From assembly GCF_005080685.1 (NCBI RefSeq), contig NZ_CP039371.1, positions 4,960,001-5,024,000 of the forward strand: DNA of 64,000 nt, read 5' to 3'. The stretch comes from Pseudomonas putida (GTDB lineage Bacteria > Pseudomonadota > Gammaproteobacteria > Pseudomonadales > Pseudomonadaceae). Below, in pieces: positions 36,110 to 43,889 of the stretch (its first letter is position 1; each line of letters starts with the position of its first letter). The notes below the pieces were generated by a model, which was given only the letters and a program-made list of their open reading frames with translations, ran no database searches and was not told the DNA's origin. The position numbers were made by a program, and so were the translations under genes.

Positions 36110-37390
36110 CGGAATCGCGCAGAGTGTTGTGGCCTGCATCACCTGCCGATCAGATCACCGGTGTCGACGGCCAGGTGAGTGTTGCCACTGGCAACAGTTC
36201 AAAGTGGTGTGGGCCACACCACTTCGCCAAGCTAGCACCGGCGCTGCGGGCCGAGCATAGTGTGGCCACCGGCAACACCCCAAAGTGGTGTGGGCCACAC
36301 CATTTCGCCGAGCTGACACCGGCGCTGCCGGCCAAGCATAGAGTTGCCACCGGCAACAGCCCAAAGTGGTGTGGGCCACACCACTTCGCCAAGCTAGCAC
36401 CGGCGCTGCGGGCCGAGCATAGTGTTGCCACCGGCAACACCCCAAAGTGGTGTGGGCCACACCACTTCGCCGAGCTGACACCGGCGCTGCCGGCCAAGCA
36501 TAGAGTTGCCACCGGCAACACCCCAAAGTGGTGTGGGCCACACCATTTCGCCGAGCTGACACCGGCGCTGCCGGCCAAGCATAGAGTTGCCACCGGCAAC
36601 ACCCCAAAGTGGTGTGGGCCACACCATTTCGCCGAGCTGACACCGGCGCTGCCGGCCAAGCATAGAGTTGCCACCGGCAACAGCCCAAAGTGGTGTGGGC
36701 CACACCACTTCGCCAAGCTAGCACCGGCGCTGCGGGACGAGCATAGTGTTGCCACCGGCAACACCCCAAAGTGGTGTGGGCCACACCACTTCGCCAAGCT
36801 AGCACCGGCGCTGCGGGCCGAGCATAGTGTTGCCACCGGCAACAGCCCAAAGTGGTGTGGGCCACACCACTTCGCCGAGCTGACACCGGCGCTGCCGGCC
36901 AAGCATAGAGTTGCCACCGGCAACAGCCCAAAGTGGTGTGGGCCACACCACTTCGCCAAGCGAGCACCGGCACTGCCGGCCAAGCATAGCGTCGCTACCG
37001 GCAACACCCCAAAGTGGTGTGGGTCACACCACTTCGCTGAGCTGACACCGGCATCAGTTCGGCCCGCATCACTCACCGACGCAACGTCGATGACCACCGA
37101 ACGATGCCAATGGCCCACTACAGTGATGAGGCTTACATCATTCACTAACCTAGCCACCGGCGGTGCCGCCCGCCAACCGGATTGTTCCACTGAAATCACC
37201 TTCCAGTGTTGCGGCCCACACCACTCAGGCCAGGCGACCGACGCCGACGGACAAACTGATGATTCCACTGGAATCACCCTGCAGTATTGCGGCCCAAACC
37301 ATTCATCGACCTGGCTGCCGGCGCCAAGTCGAGTGGTGCCACCGGAACGACCTGGCAGTGATGCGGCCCGCATCACCAGGAGGGTGTGAA
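36110..37390. repeat. Array of 81-bp palindrome-bearing direct repeats (origin candidate)
   Basis: Ten complete 81-bp units start at 36181 and repeat every 81 bp. A partial eleventh begins at 36991, and about six diverged units lie on the flanks (near 36122, 37048, 37127, 37207, 37283 and 37360). Each unit has AAGTGGTGTGG-G-CCACACCACTT (11-bp arms), GTTGCC-ACC-GGCAAC and a GCCGGC-type hairpin. Units alternate between two variants (CAAGCTAGCACCGG and CGAGCTGACACCGG). Because 81 is divisible by three, long open frames appear on both strands, but I do not think they are genes. The arrangement recalls the iteron-like oriV of pKLC102. Confidence 0.85.
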
Positions 37391-37494
37391 CCGACCAGCA
37401 CAAATCCAGCACCCCGGGTTCTTCATTTATTACTGCGCACCCAACAGCCTGAAAGCAGCATGGCCATCGTTCACCCACCTTATATAAGGAAACC

Positions 37495-38226
37495 ATGTCC
37501 ATGGCTGACAACTATCAGCTCAACATCGGCTCCCTCAGGAGCCAGGTCCAGCTGACTCTCCACACCCACCATGCTGCCCGAATCTGGCTGGGACGCCAGA
37601 AGACCGATGACAAACACAGCATCCTCGGGCTGGCGGGCTTCTGCCTCAAGATCAACCAGATCGACCGTGGCGCGGCCCAGGACGACCCATACTCGGACTG
37701 GTGGATGATCAGGATCGAAGAGAAGATCCAGGAAGTGGACGATGCCCTGAAGGCCATCGACAGCCGCCTGGATGAAGTGATGGCCCAGTTGCCCAAGGCG
37801 CTCGAAATCAGTGAGAACCTCTCCATCCAGCCACTGAAGCTGCCGCTCTTCATCTCCAACCCGCTGGGCTTCAAGGGCGTCCATCTACTGACGCAGTACG
37901 ACGAAGTCGTCCGTCGCATCCTGCTGGCTCAGCACGTTGCCATGATCGGCCGCCGCGATGGCGAGATTTGGATTGATGAAGGTGCTCACCTGCTGCGCAG
38001 TCTTTTTGGGCTGGCCCAGCTCCACCGTTTCTCCGGTGCATCACGTGACGACTTCGCCGCCAACAATGCCCGGGCTGAAAACGCGCGCGAGATGTACAAG
38101 CGCTACGGCGACATCCCCCAAGATATCCTGGAAGGCACCCGCCGCTCGAACTTTGCCCCGACCATCCGCCGTGGCTCCGCAGGCCCGGTCGAGGATATGG
38201 ATGACGATCTCGAAGGCGAGGCATGA
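37495..38226 (+). CDS. PFL_4669-type ICE protein (TIGR03761)
   Basis: 243 residues. The sequence QVQLTLHTHHAARIWLGRQ...GLAGFCLKINQI and PLFISNPLGFKGVHLLTQYDEVVRRILLAQHVAMIGR are hallmarks of the PFL_4669 family, found only in integrating conjugative elements. Function unknown. The ATG follows TAAGGAAACC. It begins a second operon after the repeat array and overlaps DUF3158 by four bases. Confidence 0.85.
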   Translation: MSMADNYQLNIGSLRSQVQLTLHTHHAARIWLGRQKTDDKHSILGLAGFCLKINQIDRGAAQDDPYSDWWMIRIEEKIQEVDDALKAIDSRLDEVMAQLPKALEISENLSIQPLKLPLFISNPLGFKGVHLLTQYDEVVRRILLAQHVAMIGRRDGEIWIDEGAHLLRSLFGLAQLHRFSGASRDDFAANNARAENAREMYKRYGDIPQDILEGTRRSNFAPTIRRGSAGPVEDMDDDLEGEA

Positions 38227-38783
38227 CGCTCATGCGTTCGGACACCCGACAAACGGACGCACTGCAACAGGGTGCCTTCAAACCGCTGCAACAGGGTGCC
38301 TATCAGGCACTGCAACAGAGTGCCTCACTAAAAGGCCTTTTAAAGCCCTTTAAAGGTAAGGGGGAGCTGATCCAGTTGGCGGAGCATTGCGCATCGCTGG
38401 AGGCGGGGCTGCGCACCCTTACCCAGGAAGTGCTGGCCCAGGTCCGTCAACATCCATTCGCTCTGTTGCCCGTCAGGCTCATCGAGCAGAACACGGCAGC
38501 TGGCACAACCTTTCTTCGCTGGCAAAGCGTGCAAGAGCGGCGCATGGGTGTCGGCGTATGGGCTCAGATGATCCACGCCCCCAAGACACCAATCCACTTG
38601 CTGCAGGACCTGTTTGCCCTAGAGCAACACCGAATCACCCTGAACATGCAGATCAGCCTCATCCATTCCATCGGCAAACAGGCCGCCGAGTGCGCAGAAA
38701 AGATGGGGCAGGCCGAGGCCGAATATCAGGCTCGACTGCAGCAGGTCATGAAGGCCGACACGGCTCATCGCCGGCAATTTTGA
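38223..38783 (+). CDS. DUF3158 family ICE protein
   Basis: 186 residues. The N-terminal stretch is built from near-repeats (ALQQGAFKPLQQGAYQALQQSA). The helical core LIQLAEHCASLEAGLRTLTQEVL and IEQNTAAGTTFLRWQ is typical of DUF3158, again confined to this ICE class. Function unknown. ATGA overlap with the preceding gene. Confidence 0.8.
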   Translation: MTLMRSDTRQTDALQQGAFKPLQQGAYQALQQSASLKGLLKPFKGKGELIQLAEHCASLEAGLRTLTQEVLAQVRQHPFALLPVRLIEQNTAAGTTFLRWQSVQERRMGVGVWAQMIHAPKTPIHLLQDLFALEQHRITLNMQISLIHSIGKQAAECAEKMGQAEAEYQARLQQVMKADTAHRRQF

Positions 38784-38795
38784 GGAGTGTCCAAG

Positions 38796-38814
38796 TACAC
38801 AGCGCAATTTTGCG
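38796..38814. promoter_or_regulatory. Possible Rha operator (first of two 19-bp repeats)
   Basis: TACACAGCGCAATTTTGCG, containing CGCAA-TT-TTGCG. It lies 67 bp before the rha start and is repeated exactly at 39045-39063 within rha. Confidence 0.45.
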
Positions 38815-38880
38815 GCGATAGCCCGGAAGCACCAGTCGCAAGCGTTCCAACCACCCATAGACCTAGACGGAGCAGTACCC

Positions 38881-39696
38881 TTGACCACAAATCAACTGAA
38901 CACCAACCAGACCTCTACCGAGGTCAGCGTCGAAATCATCGATGGTAAGCCGACCACCACCAGCCTGGATGTAGCCAAGCACTTCCGTAAGCAACACAAG
39001 GACGTGCTCAGGAGCATCGCCAATCTGGATTGCTCCTCTGAATTTACACAGCGCAATTTTGCGCCGTGTACCCGGCCAGGCTCTAACAACAAACCCGAAC
39101 CCTACTACCGCATGACCCGCGACGGCTTCGTGTTCCTCTGCATGGGGTTCACCGGCAAGGAGGCAGCGCAGTGGAAAGAGGCCTACATCGGGGCCTTCAA
39201 CAAGATGGAGCAGGTCCTCATCGACCAACCGGAGATCCTCAGCCACAAGCACCTGCTCAACTTCGCCCTGAAGACCCTTGAGCTCATGCGCGAACGCGAA
39301 GTCAATCAACCACCTCGCCCAACTACCGAGCATGTGGTGTTGAACTACCTCAACATCGATTCGCTGGATCAAGCGACACCAGAGCAGCTCGAGCAAGCAA
39401 TCACCTTTGCTCAAGGACAGATGATCGGCGAAGGAACCGCAGCCAAATCTCTTCCAGGTGTCGCTGGTACCTCCATTGCCAAAGACCTTCTCTACGGCCT
39501 TCTGCGTTCGTCACACGATGCCGAACTGCTTTTCAACTCGCTATACGACAAAGGCGTCGAGAAGCTGACCAGCGAAGTCTTCAAAGCCCATATGTCTGAC
39601 AAGTTGGCCGAGACTTCACAGCAAGCGCGGGATCTCCTCGGCTACATCACCCGCAATGCTCTGCGCACTCCCTACACCCCCAAGTCCACTCACTGA
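38881..39696 (+). CDS. Rha family phage-type regulator
   Basis: 271 residues from TTG, with ACGGAG ten bases upstream. The Rha domain is clear: PTTTSLDVAKHFRKQHKDVLRSIANL, YYRMTRDGFVFLCMGFTGKEAAQWKEAYIGAFNKME. The C-terminal part is helical and not of the usual antirepressor type. Rha proteins interfere with lysogenic control in phages. Here it may act as a regulator of the element. Followed by ssb. Confidence 0.8.
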   Translation: MTTNQLNTNQTSTEVSVEIIDGKPTTTSLDVAKHFRKQHKDVLRSIANLDCSSEFTQRNFAPCTRPGSNNKPEPYYRMTRDGFVFLCMGFTGKEAAQWKEAYIGAFNKMEQVLIDQPEILSHKHLLNFALKTLELMREREVNQPPRPTTEHVVLNYLNIDSLDQATPEQLEQAITFAQGQMIGEGTAAKSLPGVAGTSIAKDLLYGLLRSSHDAELLFNSLYDKGVEKLTSEVFKAHMSDKLAETSQQARDLLGYITRNALRTPYTPKSTH

Positions 39697-39706
39697 GGAA
39701 CAAATC

Positions 39707-40219
39707 ATGGGTACACCAGTAGTTTGGGAAGGCAACGTCGGCAACGCTGCCGAGCACCGGTCGTTCGCCAACGGCAACAAAGATCCGCGGCACATGCTGC
39801 GCCTCAACGTGATGTTCGATAACTCGATCCCTGATGGCCAGGGCGGCTTCAAGGATCGTGGGGGGTTCTGGTCCAACGTTGAGTGGTGGCATCAGGATGC
39901 CGAGCGCTTTGCTGAACTGTTCCAGAAAGGCATGCGGGTCCTGGTCATTGGCCGGGCGATCATGGACACCTGGAAAGACAAGCAAACAGGTGAAGACGTT
40001 TCGGCGCTCAAGGTCGAGGCAAGCCGCATCGCGATCCTCCCGCATCGTATCGAACAGGTCATCCTGGCATCGAACGGCAATGGTCAGCGTCCGGCCAATC
40101 ACCAGCAAGGTCAGGGGCGCAGTCAGACCAGCGGCGGCCAGGCTCAAAACGTTCCTCAGCCGAGCCCCGAAGACATGCGCCAATACGGCGAAGGCTTTGA
40201 CGACGACATCCCCCTGTAG
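39707..40219 (+). CDS. ssb: Single-stranded DNA-binding protein
   Basis: 170 residues. The OB-fold region MGTPVVWEGNVGNAAEHRSFANG...WSNVEWWHQDAERFAELFQKGMRVLVIGRAI is followed by a Gln/Gly-rich linker and the acidic tip FDDDIPL, the usual SSB protein-interaction tail. It protects transferred or replicating single strands. GAGGAA precedes the ATG. PFGI-1-type elements normally carry their own ssb here. Confidence 0.9.
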   Translation: MGTPVVWEGNVGNAAEHRSFANGNKDPRHMLRLNVMFDNSIPDGQGGFKDRGGFWSNVEWWHQDAERFAELFQKGMRVLVIGRAIMDTWKDKQTGEDVSALKVEASRIAILPHRIEQVILASNGNGQRPANHQQGQGRSQTSGGQAQNVPQPSPEDMRQYGEGFDDDIPL

Positions 40220-40643
40220 CCCCCCTTTAATTTGGCGCGCCACATCGCGAAGCTCCTGGTGACAAGGAAGTCACTTCGAGCTTCCCCGCCTTTCGATGAA
40301 GCGTCTCCGTGGCAATCTGCTCACAGCCTAGCAGGCGATTTTAAGGCGCCATTCGCGAATTCTCAGGAGGCATGAATCTACCTCCGCCATCTCCAATTGC
40401 TTGGAGAAATCATGCCGTGAATGCAAATTCTCTGGAAAGGCCACGGGAACGAGCAGGCAGCCTCGTTTGACTTCGTGGCACCCGGTGATCACAGCTCCGA
40501 ACGCATTGTCTTCCGGCGTTACGACTATCTTACGGCTGGACGACGGCGTAATGTGCGATCCGTGGAATTTTTTGGGGCAACTGGAGTCCACCGTCAAATA
40601 GGCCACCCACTAGAAAATGGCCATATCCATGACCGGGCCTGCG
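40220..40643. other. Intergenic region after ssb
   Basis: About 420 bp without a convincing gene. AGGAGG occurs at 40364-40369, only one base before an ATG with a 32-codon frame. A second possible 66-aa frame from TTG 40401 (EKSCRECKFSG...) lies nearby. Neither has support beyond an open frame. Confidence 0.4.
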
Positions 40644-40916
40644 ATGTTGGAAGCCAAGAAAATGCCAGAGAGAGAAAAACGCTACCTTGCGTATCAAAGA
40701 CTTCGAAACCTTGACTCTCTGACCGCCGTGCTGATGCAGCAGGTTGCATACGGCGATCTCGATGGGCAGGGATGGCGCGAACTATGTGCAGCTCACCGAC
40801 AAGCGTTCGAGCAATGGATCAATCACGCCGAGTCCAAATCTCTTTTGGTCGATAGGGAGATGGATCCGCTGCTGGTCACGCTGGACGGAATCCCATCAGA
40901 CAAAACGCCAAAGTAG
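40644..40916 (+). CDS. Hypothetical protein (90-99 aa)
   Basis: Starts MLEAKKMPEREKRYLAYQRLRNLDSLTAVLMQQVAYGDLD. An alternative ATG at 40617 adds nine residues. A soluble helical protein ending GIPSDKTPK. Codon pattern and length are compatible with a small ICE gene. No family recognised and no strong RBS. Confidence 0.45.
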   Translation: MLEAKKMPEREKRYLAYQRLRNLDSLTAVLMQQVAYGDLDGQGWRELCAAHRQAFEQWINHAESKSLLVDREMDPLLVTLDGIPSDKTPK

Positions 40917-41220
40917 GCAAAGCAAACGTAGCGTCTGATGCTACGCATCACCTAGCGGTAACGACCTGCCGCCTAGGGCCAGGAGCCTCGCCAAGCTCCG
41001 GGGCGCTGCAAGCAGCGCTTGCCCAGGTCAGGCGAGCGATTGAAATCGGCGCATTGCAGAATACCATTTCCGGAAGGCATCTCCGCCCTACAGCTGCTAA
41101 CGTATGCCGAACTGAGCTTCTGGAGCCGCAAAAAGCGCCTTGTCGCGATGTTTCCGGTATCGAGAACGTTTGAGCCGTGATGTGCCCGGCAGGAACAGAG
41201 GCGCTGATGAGGAGCATCCT
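40917..41220. other. Intergenic region before the RMF-like gene
   Basis: About 300 bp with no supported gene. It contains short inverted segments such as GCGTCTGATGCTACGC. A promoter for the RMF-like gene is expected here, but I cannot place it with confidence. Confidence 0.35.
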
Positions 41221-41418
41221 ATGCAGAACGATGTTCCCCAGGAGCGAAAAGCAGATAGGCGCGGGTTCAATAACCCCCATCCTGCGGTAGAGGCTGCTGG
41301 GGTTGAAGCCGCCGAGAAAGGGCTGCCCATATATGCCTGCCCCTACAAGCACCCTGCCATGCTTGCCTCCTGGCTGAAAGGGTACAAGCGCGCCCAGCAG
41401 CTCACTCTCAGTTTTTGA
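41221..41418 (+). CDS. Ribosome-modulation-factor-like (RMF/CrpP-like) small protein
   Basis: 65 residues, MQNDVPQERKADRRGFNN.... The segment GVEAAEKGLPIYACPYKHPAMLASWLKGYKRA matches the RMF pattern (a small basic protein with CPY and a WxxGY helix). RMF dimerises ribosomes in stationary phase. CrpP, a 65-aa RMF relative found on Pseudomonas mobile elements, was reported in connection with ciprofloxacin. GAGGAG is nine bases before the ATG. Family call is good, precise role unknown. Confidence 0.65.
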   Translation: MQNDVPQERKADRRGFNNPHPAVEAAGVEAAEKGLPIYACPYKHPAMLASWLKGYKRAQQLTLSF

Positions 41419-41538
41419 CCCTTCCTCCGTGGGCCTGAGCCCTACCGAATTCCCTCCCTTCCAGTTGACCATTTCGCGTTGTGCCGTCCCCGGTCGGCGG
41501 CAAGAGTGCTCCCTGATTTATCTGTGCAGGGGCACCCT

Positions 41539-43449
41539 ATGAAACTCATGATCATCGAGGCACCGGGCAAGCTGAAGAAGCTTGGGCCCATGATGAAGAA
41601 GATCCGCCCTGGCGAGCACTGGGTGGTGGTGGCATCTGGTGGCCACATCCGTGATCTCCCCCAGTCGGGGCAGGACGACACGATGATCACAACCGGCGTC
41701 TTGAAGACCCTTCGTCCGGTCTACGAGATCCTGCCCAAGAGTGCCCGCAACGTCAGCACCATTCGCAAAGCGCTCAAGGACGCCACGGAGGTGTACATCG
41801 CCACCGACCCGGACCGGGAGGGGGAAAGTATCGCCTGGCACATACAGCAGGCGCTGGGGATCCGCGAGTACAAGCGAGTCACGTTCAATGAGATCACCCA
41901 AGCCAGAGTACGAGAGGGCCTGGCCAATGCACGGAGAATCGATGGGCAACTCGTTGCCTCACAAGAGTGCCGGCGAGTGCTGGACCGTCTGGTGGGCTAC
42001 CTGGTGACTCAGGAGCTTCGCAGAGTCCTGGGCCAACCTACCTCCGCTGGTCGAGTTCAGTCACCTGCCCTCTACCTGGTGGTGTTGCGCGAGCGAGAAA
42101 TCAGGAACTTCAAGGTGGTCCACCACTTCGGGGTAGAGCTGACCTTCAAGGACGAAACCACCGGTATGGACTGGACTGCCGTATGGCAACCGATCCCCGA
42201 CTTCGCGAGCAAAGAAAACCCCTACTTTCAGGACGGCACACTCGCGGCAAGGGTTGCCGCAACGCGCGCGGTTATTGTCGAGTCATGTGAAGACGGCAAG
42301 AAGCGGCGCCCCCCACCCCCACCGTTCATTTCATCCACCCTGCAGCAGGCGGCCAGCGTAGCTCTGAAATGGGACCCGGACAAAACCATGCAGGTCGCTC
42401 AGCGGCTGTACGAGCAGGGCGTGATCACCTATCACCGGACGGATAACCCCAACTTGGCCGATGAAGCCATGCCAGATATCCAGGCAGTGGCTCGCAGACA
42501 AGGCCTCGACGTTGTTGACGAGCGCCGGACGTTCAAGGTTGCAGATAGCGCCCAGGAAGGTCACCCCGCAATTGCGCCAACCGCGTGGGAGGATGAAGTC
42601 GCAGGCGAGTCTGCTGAAGAGCAAGCGCTGTACAAGCTCATCCGGATCAGGGCGCTGGCCAGCCAGCTCGCAGACGCCATCTACGACGTGCGCATGGCCA
42701 AACTGCTGGCCAGGGGGCCGGATCAGAGGCCTCTGCGCTTCGCCGCGACTGGCAGCACTGTCGCCTATCTCGGCTGGATGAAGCTTTTGCAGAAGGACGA
42801 GACGGATGAAGAGTCGACCGACATCCCCAAGAATCCGGTACCGGTGCTCGAGCCCAAACAGATCCTCAGCGTGCTTCAGGGTGAGGTGCTCAACCAGAAG
42901 ACGAAGGCACCGGCACGCTTCACCAAGGCAAGCCTGATCAAGGAGCTGGAGCGACTGGGGATCGGACGCCCCAGCACGTTTGCATCGATCATCAAGAACA
43001 TCACCGGCAAAGGCCTGGTCGTTGAGGAGAAGCGCAAATTGGTCCCTGGCCCGTTGGGGGTGAGCACCATCGACCAGTTGGAGGGCCGCTTCAGCTTCGT
43101 CGAACTGGCGTTCACCAGCACGCTGGAGAAGGACCTGGACAGAATCGCCCGCGGTGAGGATAGGTACGGCCCAGTTGTCGCCAAGTTCTACGAGCACCTC
43201 CAGAGTGAGCTGGATAGCCTCCGACAGGCGCCTACAGTGGCGATGAAGCCGCAGTCGCCAGAATCCTCATCAGGTGCCAAGGGCAGCTACTCCTGCGCTA
43301 AGTGCGGGATGCCTCTCGCGCGCCGACAGAAGCGCGGCGATGGGGGTTACGACTTCTGGGGATGCACCGGGTTCAAGGTGAATAACTGCCGTGTGAGTTA
43401 CCCCACAGTGAGCGGCAAGCCTGATATGGCTAAGCCCAGGGGCATGTAG
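41539..43449 (+). CDS. Type IA DNA topoisomerase (ICE-borne)
   Basis: 636 residues. The Toprim domain starts MKLMIIEAPGKLKKLG, with the metal triad motif ATDPDREGESIAW. The catalytic tyrosine is in GVITYHRTDN, of TopA type. Near the C terminus is one zinc finger, CAKCGMPLARRQ...WGCTGFKVNNC. Such topoisomerases are constant members of PFGI-1/SPI-7-type elements and probably act in replication or transfer. The ATG at 41539 matches the family N terminus. Confidence 0.93.
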   Translation: MKLMIIEAPGKLKKLGPMMKKIRPGEHWVVVASGGHIRDLPQSGQDDTMITTGVLKTLRPVYEILPKSARNVSTIRKALKDATEVYIATDPDREGESIAWHIQQALGIREYKRVTFNEITQARVREGLANARRIDGQLVASQECRRVLDRLVGYLVTQELRRVLGQPTSAGRVQSPALYLVVLREREIRNFKVVHHFGVELTFKDETTGMDWTAVWQPIPDFASKENPYFQDGTLAARVAATRAVIVESCEDGKKRRPPPPPFISSTLQQAASVALKWDPDKTMQVAQRLYEQGVITYHRTDNPNLADEAMPDIQAVARRQGLDVVDERRTFKVADSAQEGHPAIAPTAWEDEVAGESAEEQALYKLIRIRALASQLADAIYDVRMAKLLARGPDQRPLRFAATGSTVAYLGWMKLLQKDETDEESTDIPKNPVPVLEPKQILSVLQGEVLNQKTKAPARFTKASLIKELERLGIGRPSTFASIIKNITGKGLVVEEKRKLVPGPLGVSTIDQLEGRFSFVELAFTSTLEKDLDRIARGEDRYGPVVAKFYEHLQSELDSLRQAPTVAMKPQSPESSSGAKGSYSCAKCGMPLARRQKRGDGGYDFWGCTGFKVNNCRVSYPTVSGKPDMAKPRGM

Positions 43450-43586
43450 GTGAAATGCTTCGAAGCCGGTAATCCATTTTTCCTGTAGCGGCTTTCCCTC
43501 AGCTGCCAATCTGCTCGCTCTTACGGGTGCGGGCAGGCGCACCTTGAATGATGACGTGTTGACTACACATCCTCCCGGAGGTGCTT

Positions 43587-43889
43587 GTGGCCCGTTCCAA
43601 GAAAGTCATTGATCGGTTAAAGGCCGAGCAGGCGGACAATCCGAAGGTCCCTCATTATGAGTCCCGGCCAGGCGAGTCATGCTGGCCGTTCCAACCTGAC
43701 GACATCAAGACCGCTGGCTACTGGAAGCAGGACCGCAGACGTGTGCCTAAGGGCTCAGAGCCAGCGGCGTACGTAATCAGTAGGCAGGGAGGGTCGCTTC
43801 ATGGCTCAGTACTCTTAACCCGATGGGTGCCTGCCTACCACCTGGACCAGACGGTACCGATGAATTCCAAGAGCGCGGACGACAATTGA
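43587..43889 (+). CDS. Hypothetical protein upstream of the SNF2 helicase
   Basis: 100 residues from a GTG with GGAGG five bases upstream. Basic N terminus VARSKKVIDRLKAEQ, then YESRPGESCWPFQPDDIKTAGYWKQDRRRVPKG. Its TGA overlaps a TTG that can start the helicase, suggesting coupling. No family recognised. Confidence 0.5.
   Translation: MARSKKVIDRLKAEQADNPKVPHYESRPGESCWPFQPDDIKTAGYWKQDRRRVPKGSEPAAYVISRQGGSLHGSVLLTRWVPAYHLDQTVPMNSKSADDN

Noticed and set aside
36181..37053. CRISPR-like array
   Set aside because: The whole 81-bp unit is repeated, with no unique spacers, and no cas genes are nearby.
36034..37389. Long repetitive open frames on both strands (about 450 codons each) across the 81-bp repeats
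   Set aside because: The unit length is divisible by three, so any frame without a stop in one unit stays open in all. Opposite-strand frames are equally long. Neither has an RBS or a known fold. DNA palindromes are the better explanation.
40328..40606. 92-codon minus-strand frame and competing plus-strand frames after ssb
   Set aside because: No RBS, no family match, and overlapping frames of similar length on the other strand.
43270..43542. Minus-strand 90-codon frame over the topoisomerase end
   Set aside because: Shadow of the zinc-finger coding region.
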